In this document: piece by piece, positions 7,158 to 15,727 of the stretch
How the letters are laid out: every line of letters starts with the position of its first letter
How positions within the stretch are numbered: position 1 is the first letter of the stretch
NCBI GenBank assembly: GCA_009841255.1
Contig: VXMD01000077.1
Span: 1-64,000, forward strand
Source: Candidatus Poribacteria bacterium
GTDB taxonomy: Bacteria; Poribacteria; WGA-4E; WGA-3G
Direction of reading: 5' to 3'
Length of the DNA stretch: 64,000 bases
Position numbers and translations under genes: made by a program
The notes under the pieces: generated by a model
Told to the model about the DNA's origin: nothing
The model's database searches: none
Seen by the model: only the letters and a program-made list of their open reading frames with translations

Positions 7158-8570
7158 ATGCTATTAACAATATCAACCACATATTCTCCTGCGACAGACC
7201 TCGGTTATCTGTTGCATAAACACCCAGCGCGAATTCAATCCTTTACGCTTCCCTTTGGTCAGGCGCATGTCTTTTATCCGGCGGCGCGTCCCGAAAAATG
7301 CACGGCGGCACTACTTCTCGACGTCGATTCGGTTGGACTTATCCGCCGCCCTCACGGGCAATTTGCAGAAAATTTCGCACTGGCGCAGTACGTCACTGAT
7401 CGTCCGTACGTCGCTTCATCGTTTTTGAGTGTCGCAATATCGAGAGTGTTTGGCAGCGCGTTGTCCGGTAAGTGCAAAGAACGTCCAGAACTCGTGAAGA
7501 CTGCAATTCCTCTAAGCGCGCGGTTATCCACTCTACCGTGTCGAGACGGAGAGAAATTGTTGCGACGACTTTTCGAGCCGCTCGGTTATACAATCGGAGC
7601 AGAACGGCACACCCTAAACACACGATTCCCGGATTGGGGCGAAAGTCCCTATTTTACTGTAACACTCGAAAAGACCTGTTCCTTGAGCGAACTCCTCATC
7701 CATCTTTACGTTTTGATCCCTGTGCTTGACGATGAAAAGCACTACTGGGTTGGCGATGCGGAGATCGAAAAACTATTAAAGCATGGTGATAACTGGCTCG
7801 CCGCGCATCCGGAACAAGAATCTATCGTCCGTCGGTACTTAAAACATCAACGGGGGCTCACTCGTGAGGCACTCGCCCACTTGGAGGCACTCGCCCAATT
7901 GCGCGAAGAGGATGTTCAAGAAACTAACGAGACAGTCCAAGCACAAGAAGAACAGGTTGAAGAACGTATGGGGCTGAACGAAGTCCGCTTGCATAGGGTC
8001 ACTGAGGTCCTCAAGCAGTGTAACGCCAAGCGCGTTCTCGATTTGGGGTGCGGTGAAGGAAACCTTCTTCGTAGATTGTTGGCTGAAGAACAGTTCGAAG
8101 AGATCGTCGGAATGGACGTTTCACATCGCATACTAAAAATCGCGCAAGAACGACTTCATTACGACCGGTTACCTGAGAAACAGCAAAAACGGCTTCGCTT
8201 GTTCCAAGGTTCCCTCGGCTACCGAGATGAACGTCTAACTGGATACGATGCAGCTGCGGTTATAGAGGTAATCGAACACTTAGATGTGCCGCGACTTGCG
8301 GTGTTTGAACGGGTTCTTTTTGAGTTTGCTTGCCCCAAGACGGTTGTGTTGACGACGCCGAATATAGAATACAATGTAAAATTTGAGAATCTGCAGGCTG
8401 GCCCCTTTCGACATAAAGACCACCGGTTCGAGTGGACACGAAACGAATTTCAATCGTGGGCGGCAAGGGTCGCCAAACACTTCGGTTACGCCGTTGCATT
8501 TCACCCAATTGGACCAGAGGCTGAAGATGTTGGTCCGCCAACACAAATGGCAGTCTTTACCGTTGTTTAG
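7158..8570 (+). CDS. hen1: 3'-terminal RNA ribose 2'-O-methyltransferase Hen1
   Basis: Bacterial Hen1 of 470 aa. The N-terminal half (MLLTISTTYSPATDLGYLLH) is the Hen1-specific domain that activates the Pnkp ligase. The C-terminal half is a SAM methyltransferase with VLDLGCGEGN (about 293), EVIEHLD (about 368) and FRHKDHRFEWTR (about 415), the last two supplying the metal ligands typical of Hen1. In the known system Pnkp and Hen1 repair ribotoxin-cut tRNA, and Hen1 methylates the 2'-OH at the break so the repaired RNA resists recutting. The start matches the conserved N-terminus. pnkp lies downstream on the same strand but is separated by an inserted TnpB element. Confidence 0.93.
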   Translation: MLLTISTTYSPATDLGYLLHKHPARIQSFTLPFGQAHVFYPAARPEKCTAALLLDVDSVGLIRRPHGQFAENFALAQYVTDRPYVASSFLSVAISRVFGSALSGKCKERPELVKTAIPLSARLSTLPCRDGEKLLRRLFEPLGYTIGAERHTLNTRFPDWGESPYFTVTLEKTCSLSELLIHLYVLIPVLDDEKHYWVGDAEIEKLLKHGDNWLAAHPEQESIVRRYLKHQRGLTREALAHLEALAQLREEDVQETNETVQAQEEQVEERMGLNEVRLHRVTEVLKQCNAKRVLDLGCGEGNLLRRLLAEEQFEEIVGMDVSHRILKIAQERLHYDRLPEKQQKRLRLFQGSLGYRDERLTGYDAAAVIEVIEHLDVPRLAVFERVLFEFACPKTVVLTTPNIEYNVKFENLQAGPFRHKDHRFEWTRNEFQSWAARVAKHFGYAVAFHPIGPEAEDVGPPTQMAVFTVV

Positions 8571-8745
8571 GACTTAAACAAATCTCACAAATCTGTTAGA
8601 ATGTATTAGAATCTATACAAATCTAACATGCTTGTTTGATTGCTGCCATAATTCCTGCTTCGTCGTTTCGCGCCTCTCAATGAGGTCTTACAGAAACTCC
8701 ACAGGCGTTTACTTCTCCTCGCAACTCGTGGCGAAGTGTTAAGGT

Positions 8746-9840
8746 TTAAGTTGGACACAGGTTAATAGCAGCATTTAGGTCTCTGTCGCATTCAAAGCCA
8801 CATTCGTGGCAGTGATATATGCGTTCAGAGAACGTCAAGTCTACTTTCTTGTGTCCACAGTGGCTACAGGTCTTGGAACTGGCGAAGAATTGCGGTGCTT
8901 CGGTGACCGGTATTCCGCGACGGTCTGCCTTGTATTTGAGTTTCGTTAGGAAACCACCGAGTGCTGAATCCGATAATGCTTTGGCAAGTTTTCGGTTCTT
9001 TAGCATATTGGTAACCTTAAGTGTCTCAATACCGATAGCACTTGCTTTATGGACAATCCGAATTGTCGCTTGGTGGTGAGCGTCCTCACGGATATTGCTG
9101 ATACGGGCATGAACACCAGACAGCATGGCTTTTGCCTTATACCAATTCTGACTGCCTTTCCGTCTACGAGAGAGCCGACGGTTCGCACGTGCCAGTTTTC
9201 GCTCATATCGCTTGAGTGGGCGTGGGTTGTCGTAGGTATCGCCATTAGAGCATGTAGCAAGTGTATTGATACCCACGTCAATGCCTATCGGTTGCTTACA
9301 ATCGTCGAACAGAAGGGGTTGGTGCTTATAGTTGTTGCTCTCCAGCCGTCTAACGGTGATAGACGCATACCACTTGTTGTTATGCTTGGACACAACAACT
9401 TTGGTAATTTCACCAGTCCATTGCAGTTCTTCACGCATGCGTATCCAACCGATTTTAGACAAGTTGATCCGCTTTTTATAGACTTCAACAGTTCCTTCGC
9501 CGTTGTCTGCTTGGTAGGAGCATTTACCAGATCGGTTCTTATAGACGGGGAACTTGTTTTGTCCTTTTTTCCAACGCGTGACAGCGTCACCTAAATCTCG
9601 GATTGCGTTTTTAGAGGCGTTTTGTGAGAGTTCCTTGCACCAGTCAAACTTATCAGACTTGACAGTGTTAAACTCTTTTCGTATATCCTGCTCGGTTCGC
9701 CATTCGTCGTTATCTAAACCTACTTTGAATGACGACAGAGCAAAGTTGAACGCAACACGCCTGTAACCGCAATGTTTAGACATACAAGTAGATTGCTTGT
9801 TATTTGGATTGAGTTCTATCTTCTGTGTTCGTAAAGTCAT
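8746..9840 (-). CDS. tnpB: TnpB, copy 2 (divergent; C-terminus cut by an in-frame stop)
   Basis: A 364-aa TnpB of another subfamily. The RuvC Asp is in GIDVGINTL (residue 188), Glu in AIGIETLKV (about 280) and Asp in CDRDLNAAIN (about 356), with a zinc ribbon CSHCG/CHECG. The core is therefore intact. The chain ends at NLCPT, where a TAA interrupts a frame that carries on into a recognisable family tail, so it is probably a recent nonsense allele. Function may persist because the missing tail lies beyond the catalytic core. The start is fixed by ATG 9840, nine bases after P1 of the leader RNA. Confidence 0.8.
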   Translation of the reverse strand: MTLRTQKIELNPNNKQSTCMSKHCGYRRVAFNFALSSFKVGLDNDEWRTEQDIRKEFNTVKSDKFDWCKELSQNASKNAIRDLGDAVTRWKKGQNKFPVYKNRSGKCSYQADNGEGTVEVYKKRINLSKIGWIRMREELQWTGEITKVVVSKHNNKWYASITVRRLESNNYKHQPLLFDDCKQPIGIDVGINTLATCSNGDTYDNPRPLKRYERKLARANRRLSRRRKGSQNWYKAKAMLSGVHARISNIREDAHHQATIRIVHKASAIGIETLKVTNMLKNRKLAKALSDSALGGFLTKLKYKADRRGIPVTEAPQFFASSKTCSHCGHKKVDLTFSERIYHCHECGFECDRDLNAAINLCPT

Positions 9841-9849
9841 GGTTATCAG

Positions 9850-9933
9850 GTATCAGGCTTTATCCGTGTGTAAGTCGGAGGCAAGCACATTACCAAGCGG
9901 TAACGCTTACACTGCTGGTCTCCAACCTGATAC
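9850..9933 (-). ncRNA. Pseudoknotted tnpB leader RNA, copy 2
   Basis: On the reverse strand P1 pairs GTATCAGG (9933-9926) with CCTGATAC (9857-9850). P2 pairs 9923-9913 with 9887-9877 as GGAG/CTCC and AGCA/TGCT around a 3-nt mismatch. P3 pairs CGTTACC (9905-9899) with GGTAATG (9894-9888) around GCTT. The bulge GTGTAAG (9912-9906) pairs with CTTACAC (9874-9868). The architecture is identical to the other copies although the TnpB is divergent and the primary sequence differs. Confidence 0.8.
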
Positions 9934-9937
9934 TATA

Positions 9938-9966
9938 ATTATACTACATTTCTGTGTGAATGTTAA
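9938..9966 (-). promoter_or_regulatory. Promoter of tnpB copy 2
   Basis: On the reverse strand TTAACA (9966-9961), a 17-bp spacer and TATAAT (9943-9938). The leader RNA starts five bases downstream. Confidence 0.65.
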
Positions 9967-10040
9967 ATTAGATTTGATATAATTTGACTATATTTATATA
10001 GATTTTTGGCGACTGCAACTTACCCGAGAAAGTTATGATT

Positions 10041-12608
10041 ATGAAAATTCCTGAACCTTCACTTGTACTCCTCATTGGACCTTCAGGTTCCGGCAAATCT
10101 ACCTTTGCGCGTAAACATTTTAAGCCGACCGAAATTCTCTCGTCCGATTTCTGCCGAGGGCTTGTTTCGGACGATGAAACCGACCAGGCTGCAACGAACG
10201 ATGCATTTGAAGTGCTGCGTTTCATCGCAGCAAAACGACTCGCTGCTGGGAAATTGACGGTCATTGATGCCACGAACGTCCAGGCAGAAGCACGAAAACC
10301 TTTGCTCGCGCTGGCACGTAAATATCATTACTTAACGGTCGCTATTGTGTTTAACATGCCTGCCAAACTTTGTCAGGAAAGAAACGAGGCACGTCCTGAC
10401 CGCAATTTGAAACCGCATGCCATCCGCCAGCAGAGCCAGCAACTGCGGCGCTCACTACGAGGACTCAAACGCGAAGGTTTTCGGCAATTTACCTATGTGA
10501 TGTCCACACCCGAAGTCGCTGAATCTACACGCGTCGAGCGGCAGCCATTGTGGACAAACCGCGCAGATGAGCACGGACCGTTTGACATCATTGGTGATAT
10601 TCACGGCTGTTTCGATGAACTTGTTGAATTGCTTGGAGAACTCGGTTATGAAATCTCGACACAACCAGGTGGGGACACCCTTGTTGCGTCACCGCAGGGT
10701 AGGAAAGCGATTTTCGTCGGGGATTTTGTTGACCGGGGTCCGAAGGTCCCCGAGGTATTACGTCTGGTCATGGACATGCAAAAAACCGGAGCAGCCCTCT
10801 GCGTGCCCGGGAATCATGATGTAAAGCTGGTGCGTGCGCTTCGCGGCAAAAATGTGAATCCGACACATGGATTAACGGAATCACTCTCTCAATTGGAGAA
10901 AACATCAACCGCATTCAAAACGCAAGTCGCGAAATTCTTGGATGGTTTGGTAAGCCACTATGTACTTGACAACGGAAGATTGGTCGTCGCACATGCTGGA
11001 ATGAAGGCGGAATTACAAGGGAGAGCATCGCGGCACGTGCGGGAATTCGCACTCTACGGTGAAACAACTGGAGAAACCGATGAATTCGGCTTACCAATGC
11101 GGATTGATTGGGCTGACGAGTATCGCGGCACTGCGATGGTGGTCTATGGACATACACCAGTCGCTGAACCGCAATGGGTAAATCGAACAATCAACATTGA
11201 CACCGGATGTGTTTTTGGCGGCAAACTGACTGCATTGCAATACCCTGAAAAAGAGCTCGTGTCTGTCCCCGCACGCCAGACCTATTATGAACCGACTAAG
11301 CCGCTTCTTGTAGGAGGGAACTCCGATTCCCGACTCCGTACTGCCAAGACACAGCATGCCGGTAATATTCTAAACATTGATGATGTACTGGGAAAGCGTG
11401 TTATCGGCACACGGTTACACCACAACGTAACAATTCGTGAAGAAAATGCAATAACCGCGCTTGAAGTGATGAGCCGTTTTGCTGTAAATCCAAGATGGCT
11501 TATATACCTTCCACCGACAATGTCCCCAACCGAGACGACAAACAGACCTGGTTTGCTTGAACATCCAACGGAGGCGTTCACCTATTATCGCAGACAGGGT
11601 GTATCCAAAGTCATCTGGGAAGAAAAACACATGGGATCACGCGCTGTTGTCGTCGTTTGTCGGGACCCAGAAACCGTAAAAAAACGGTTCGGTGTCGCAG
11701 AGAACACCCTTGGCATCTGTTACACACGGACCGGCAGGCGATTCTTTAGTAATGCTGCCATTGAAACCGAGTTTTTGAGACAGGTGAAAACCGCTGTAGA
11801 TAGAGCCGGTTATTGGGAGGCCCTCAAGACAGATTGGATCTGTTTTGATTGCGAGTTAATGCCTTGGTCGGTCAAGGCTCAGCAGTTGTTACAGCAACAA
11901 TATGCCCCAGTAGGGGCATCGGCCCGTATTGCTTTGGGAGAAGCCATTGCTTCCTTAGAAACCGCTGCTGAACGAGGTATTGAAGTAAATCCTATATTGG
12001 ATGACTATCGTCTACGCGCCGAGGCAGCAACCGAATACGTCAAGGCTTATCAGCAATACTGTTGGCAGGTCCAATCTATTGCAGATCTGAAACTCGCACC
12101 CTTCCACCTACTCGCGACGGAAGGGACCGTGTACTTCGACAAAGATCATCTGTGGCACATGAAGATGCTTACAGAACTTTGTCAACATTCTGAGAACGAC
12201 TTGTTGTTCGCAACCTCCTACGGGGTGGTTGATGTAACTGACGACACAAGTCAAACTGAAGCGATCCATCGGTGGGAAGAACTTACCCGACAGGGCGGTG
12301 AAGGCACAGTCATCAAATCTCTGGATTTTATCGTTCAGGGCAAACGAGGATTGGTACAACCCGCTGTAAAGTGCCGCGGGCGTGAATACCTGCGAATCAT
12401 CTATGGACCTGAATATACACTGCCTCAGAACTTAGAACGTCTCCGTTCCCGTGGACTCTCTCATAAACGTTCCCTCGCCCTTCGAGAATCTGCGTTGGGT
12501 GTTGAGGCACTCGAGCGGTTCGTTCACCGTGAACCTTTGTCTCGTGTTCACGAATGCGTTTTCGGAATTTTAGCACTCGAAAGTGAGGCGGTTGATCCAA
12601 GGCTCTGA
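10041..12608 (+). CDS. pnkp: Polynucleotide kinase-phosphatase with ligase domain (Pnkp)
   Basis: Three domains in the order of bacterial Pnkp. The 5'-OH kinase has the P-loop GPSGSGKST. The metallophosphoesterase runs from about 180 to 400 with GDIHGC, GDFVDRGP, PGNHD and VVAHAG. The ligase/adenylyltransferase has the nucleotidyl Lys in EEKHMGSRA (about 530). The enzyme heals and seals broken RNA with Hen1. The length of about 855 aa is full size. ATG 10041 is preferred over ATG 10035 because GAGAAAG is correctly spaced from it. The TnpB insertion separates it from the hen1 promoter; a TATAAT at 9978-9983 with a poor -35 is the only local promoter candidate. Confidence 0.92.
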   Translation: MKIPEPSLVLLIGPSGSGKSTFARKHFKPTEILSSDFCRGLVSDDETDQAATNDAFEVLRFIAAKRLAAGKLTVIDATNVQAEARKPLLALARKYHYLTVAIVFNMPAKLCQERNEARPDRNLKPHAIRQQSQQLRRSLRGLKREGFRQFTYVMSTPEVAESTRVERQPLWTNRADEHGPFDIIGDIHGCFDELVELLGELGYEISTQPGGDTLVASPQGRKAIFVGDFVDRGPKVPEVLRLVMDMQKTGAALCVPGNHDVKLVRALRGKNVNPTHGLTESLSQLEKTSTAFKTQVAKFLDGLVSHYVLDNGRLVVAHAGMKAELQGRASRHVREFALYGETTGETDEFGLPMRIDWADEYRGTAMVVYGHTPVAEPQWVNRTINIDTGCVFGGKLTALQYPEKELVSVPARQTYYEPTKPLLVGGNSDSRLRTAKTQHAGNILNIDDVLGKRVIGTRLHHNVTIREENAITALEVMSRFAVNPRWLIYLPPTMSPTETTNRPGLLEHPTEAFTYYRRQGVSKVIWEEKHMGSRAVVVVCRDPETVKKRFGVAENTLGICYTRTGRRFFSNAAIETEFLRQVKTAVDRAGYWEALKTDWICFDCELMPWSVKAQQLLQQQYAPVGASARIALGEAIASLETAAERGIEVNPILDDYRLRAEAATEYVKAYQQYCWQVQSIADLKLAPFHLLATEGTVYFDKDHLWHMKMLTELCQHSENDLLFATSYGVVDVTDDTSQTEAIHRWEELTRQGGEGTVIKSLDFIVQGKRGLVQPAVKCRGREYLRIIYGPEYTLPQNLERLRSRGLSHKRSLALRESALGVEALERFVHREPLSRVHECVFGILALESEAVDPRL

Positions 12609-12740
12609 AGCGTAATCATAAAAAATTAATCTGCCTATCTAAATTTTTTGATGAAGACCTCCACAAGTTGCAACAAACATTGTAAATCGCAACTTTCATA
12701 CAGTCTTTCGGTGACATAGTTGGATCGATACATACGCAAG

Positions 12741-13655
12741 ATGAAAATTCAGCCCTTAAAACATTACTTCTTGATCCTCTGCCTTAGTTTAGTGGTCGGT
12801 GTAGGTTGTACGACACAAGAAACCGCTAATCCTGTGGCACCTGAAGAAGAATCCGAAATCGTTCTTAAAGACCATCGACTTGCTGAGAATGAAACGTGGG
12901 ACCCCGAGAAGACGTATATTGTACAGGGGACATTGGAGATTCCACAGAATATGACCCTCGACGTCCCACCCGGCACGACTGTTAAATTTGGACGGGATGC
13001 CCTTCTCACCGTGAAAGGTATTCTAAAGATCGGAACGCCTTTGGATCAAGATGTGGTGACTCGACTCGTGCATCTTACATCCGACAACGTCGAACCTGCA
13101 CCCAGTGATTGGAACGGAATCCTCTTCGACCATACACACGATTTAGAGAGTTTTGTCAGAGGGGCGGTTATAGAGCATGCCACGGTTGCTCTCGACATCA
13201 AAACAACCTCCCCAACTATTGCAAAATGCACCCTTCGTCTAAATAAAACTGCCATCGCTTTAGACGGGAGTGACGCTCGCATTCAACACAACGACATTCT
13301 TGACAATCAAGTAGGAATCAGCACGATCGGACGTCAAACACGTCCAAAGATTGAGGGAAACAATATCACCAAAAACGAGACTGGAATCTTCTGTGAGAAC
13401 GTCCAATCTATTATTCAAAACAACAACCTGAACACAAATATTTTTGCACTCCGTTTAAATGTAAAATTTGAATTGGTGGTCCCCAACAATTGGTGGGGAA
13501 ACTCAGATGCAACTGAAATAGAGAGTGTTATTGTCGATGGTGCTGATCCAGTGCTGACGACTAAACAGATAGGCATAGTCCATTATAAACCCTTCGCGAA
13601 TACGCGGATCGTCGATGCAGGCTTTCCATATCCAGCACTTCTTGCTGATCTATAG
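12741..13655 (+). CDS. Secreted parallel beta-helix (NosD-like) lipoprotein
   Basis: The N-terminus has a hydrophobic segment ending in VVGVGCTTQE, a probable but non-canonical lipobox. The mature part has a plug-like segment (GTLEIPQNMTLDVPPGTTVKFG) and then repeated short strands such as ARIQHNDILDNQVGI and PKIEGNNITKNETGI, typical of right-handed beta-helix repeats. Such folds are common in carbohydrate-binding and surface proteins; no catalytic residues can be assigned. ATG 12741 is preferred over an upstream TTG because it opens the signal peptide directly. It stands alone before the polysaccharide locus. Confidence 0.7.
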   Translation: MKIQPLKHYFLILCLSLVVGVGCTTQETANPVAPEEESEIVLKDHRLAENETWDPEKTYIVQGTLEIPQNMTLDVPPGTTVKFGRDALLTVKGILKIGTPLDQDVVTRLVHLTSDNVEPAPSDWNGILFDHTHDLESFVRGAVIEHATVALDIKTTSPTIAKCTLRLNKTAIALDGSDARIQHNDILDNQVGISTIGRQTRPKIEGNNITKNETGIFCENVQSIIQNNNLNTNIFALRLNVKFELVVPNNWWGNSDATEIESVIVDGADPVLTTKQIGIVHYKPFANTRIVDAGFPYPALLADL

Positions 13656-13784
13656 CGATATTTGATAGGACAACAAGAACACACCATATGTTCTTTGAAC
13701 TTCGCGCACACCCGTTTTTGACAGGAGCTCACCCGTTACTCGGAGAGGGAGAAAAAACGGAGCGAAAACCCGAGGGTTAAAAAA

Positions 13785-14987
13785 ATGCACACTATTTTGA
13801 ATGTCTCGCAGAATTATTATGTCCAAGGCGGCTCTGACCGATATTTCTTCACACTTGCCGAGTTGTTGAAAAACCGCGGGCATCAGGTCATCCCATTTAC
13901 AGCCGCGAGTACCAAGAATGAACCGTCCGAATGGGAACGTTATTTTCCGCGTGGGGCTGATTTTGAGCGTCCCGGGACTGGCGACTTACTGCGTTTTTTA
14001 TATTCACGCGATGCCGTGAAATCAATTCAAAGGTTATTGACTAATACAGATGTGGATATTGGCCATTTTCATATCTACTATGGCAAGCTAACTGCCGCAA
14101 TTTTAGGTAGCCTTAAAAAAGCAGGTATACCACTTATTCAGACATTGCACGATTACCAATTAACGTGCCCCGTGTCTACACATTTGTCAAGCGATGAAAT
14201 TTGTGAAGCGTGTGAAGGGAAACATTTTTGGCACGCACTTCCAAAGCGGTGTAATAGAGGCTCACTTGCACGCACAGCATTGAGTGTTACTGAATCTTAT
14301 GTCTCGCGTTTTCTCGGTTCAGTCGATAAGTTTGATCATTTTATTTCTGTGTCTCATTTTCTTAGGAAAAAGATGATACAGTACGGGATCCCTGAAAATA
14401 AAATTTCAACGGTTCATAACTTTATAGATGTGTCTGACATCGTCCCGAATTTTTCTGTTGGTGAATATGTGCTTTATTTTGGGAGGGTGGATCGGAGTAA
14501 AGGTATTTCAACGTTGATAAAGGCAGCAGTCCCACTTAAACAAATCCCTCTCTATATCGTTGGCGACGGCAAAGCGATGTCTGAAGTCCAGCAAATGATA
14601 GAAGAAAATGGATGCGAACATATTCATCTCTTGGGTTTCAAACAGGGTGATGAACTTCGTGAATTGATTCTAAACAGTATGTGTACAGTTTTGCCAGCCG
14701 AGTGGTATGAAAATTGTCCTATGTCCGTTTTAGAAGCCTGTGCTTACGGCAAACCGGTGATTGGCGCGAATATAGGCGGGATACCAGAATTAATAGAAGA
14801 TGGCGTTAATGGATTTCTGATTCCATCTGGAGAACATGAACTCTTACGTGACCGTTTACTATGGATGTCCAAACACAAAACAGAAGTGGTAGAGATGGGT
14901 AAAGCCGCTCGAAAAAAAATGGAAACTGAATTTAATGCCGACATTCACTACGAAAAAATTATGAATGTATATCGGAAATTTTTGTGA
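13785..14987 (+). CDS. GT4 family glycosyltransferase
   Basis: A 400-aa GT-B fold enzyme. It has an N-terminal QGGSDRYFFTLAELLKNRGH block, HDYQLTCP in the acceptor half, a donor half opening at YVLYFGRVDRSKGI, and the retaining GT4 signature EWYENCPMSVLEACAYGKPV with the donor-binding Glu. It transfers a sugar from a nucleotide donor; the specificity is unknown. GAGGG lies ahead of the ATG. First glycosyltransferase of the 13.8-36.5 kb polysaccharide locus. Confidence 0.88.
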   Translation: MHTILNVSQNYYVQGGSDRYFFTLAELLKNRGHQVIPFTAASTKNEPSEWERYFPRGADFERPGTGDLLRFLYSRDAVKSIQRLLTNTDVDIGHFHIYYGKLTAAILGSLKKAGIPLIQTLHDYQLTCPVSTHLSSDEICEACEGKHFWHALPKRCNRGSLARTALSVTESYVSRFLGSVDKFDHFISVSHFLRKKMIQYGIPENKISTVHNFIDVSDIVPNFSVGEYVLYFGRVDRSKGISTLIKAAVPLKQIPLYIVGDGKAMSEVQQMIEENGCEHIHLLGFKQGDELRELILNSMCTVLPAEWYENCPMSVLEACAYGKPVIGANIGGIPELIEDGVNGFLIPSGEHELLRDRLLWMSKHKTEVVEMGKAARKKMETEFNADIHYEKIMNVYRKFL

Positions 14988-15051
14988 TTGTGGACACAGC
15001 TATTAAATTTTTTCGATCCGAATACGAATATCGGAAGGAGATACATGAAGC

Positions 15052-15663
15052 ATGGCTTCAAATATATCTTTGGTGGATTGTTTCTCGGAAAAACGACCTT
15101 CAGCCTATTTAGATGAATCTAATTCAGACAAAACAGGGATTCGCCACGATTATGGAAACCTTTATGATTGGTTGTTTTCCTCGTTGCTTTTTCAAAATGG
15201 AATGCAACCTATACGCATCTTGGAAATAGGTGTTACGATGTTTGGTGAAGGCAGCGGACACGCTTTTGCAAAGATGCCGTTTGTAGAGAAATTTGTGGGG
15301 CTTGATAAAAGTCCAATTCAGGAGGATTTTGGCGAGAAGGGGGTTTTTCTTAACGTTGACGCATACACGGAGCAGGGGGTACAATCTGCTGCCCGTCATG
15401 GACCTTATCATCTTCTGATTGATGATGCTGAACATATACACGACCAACAAGTTGCATTTTTTAAAATGTATACGCCGCTGTGTGCTACACCGGGCATCAT
15501 GGTCTGTGAAGATGTACCAAAAATGACGATAAGAAAAAGGCTTAAAGCAATTAAAGATCCCAGTCTTTTGCACGTACGGGTGCCGGGTTCCATCATAGCA
15601 TCCAAAGGTAAGTTGGACAACAATGTGCTACTAAAAACGAATATAATAGGACTCACGCAATAA
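15052..15663 (+). CDS. SAM-dependent methyltransferase (class I, small)
   Basis: The 203-aa chain has a Rossmann-type motif (ILEIGVTMFGEGSG), an acidic position in FVGLDKSP and an acidic cluster LLIDDAEHIHDQQ, as in small sugar or macrolide-type O-methyltransferases. The position in the polysaccharide locus suggests glycan methylation, which is inference. AAGGAG at 15034 is 12 nt from this ATG but better spaced for the out-of-frame ATG at 15045, which encodes only 23 residues; this start could be translationally dampened. Confidence 0.6.
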   Translation: MASNISLVDCFSEKRPSAYLDESNSDKTGIRHDYGNLYDWLFSSLLFQNGMQPIRILEIGVTMFGEGSGHAFAKMPFVEKFVGLDKSPIQEDFGEKGVFLNVDAYTEQGVQSAARHGPYHLLIDDAEHIHDQQVAFFKMYTPLCATPGIMVCEDVPKMTIRKRLKAIKDPSLLHVRVPGSIIASKGKLDNNVLLKTNIIGLTQ

Positions 15664-15694
15664 TCTAAAACTGTGTTATTCCATTTTTGGAGGT

Positions 15695-15721
15695 GTAGGG
15701 GCTGGGTTACCCAGCCCTTAC
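15695..15721. repeat. Hairpin just upstream of a start codon
   Basis: GGGCTGGG-TTA-CCCAGCCC, flanked by GTA and TTAC, forms a strong hairpin ending six bases before ATG 15728. It resembles REP-like palindromes of other bacteria. No Shine-Dalgarno separates it from the ATG. Confidence 0.55.
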
Positions 15722-15727
15722 AAAAAA

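Larger units (their letters stand above)
8648..9966 (-). mobile_element. Decayed TnpB element, copy 2, between hen1 and pnkp
   Basis: A reverse-strand element with promoter, leader RNA and a tnpB of a different subfamily from copies 1, 3 and 4. The 3' part is damaged. After the TAA at 8746-8748 the same frame continues 22 codons, including NACGVSVRPH, before TGA at 8677-8679. A GAAGCAGGAAT motif typical of right ends remains at 8651-8661, but no TTTA-loop terminal hairpin follows. Element limits are approximate. Confidence 0.7.

Noticed and set aside
9049-9594. 181-codon forward ORF
   Set aside because: Shadow of tnpB copy 2.
12667-12697. AAGTTGC/GCAACTT inverted repeat before the lipoprotein gene
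   Set aside because: Seven-base stem with a long AT-rich loop and no T-tract; too weak to call a terminator or operator.
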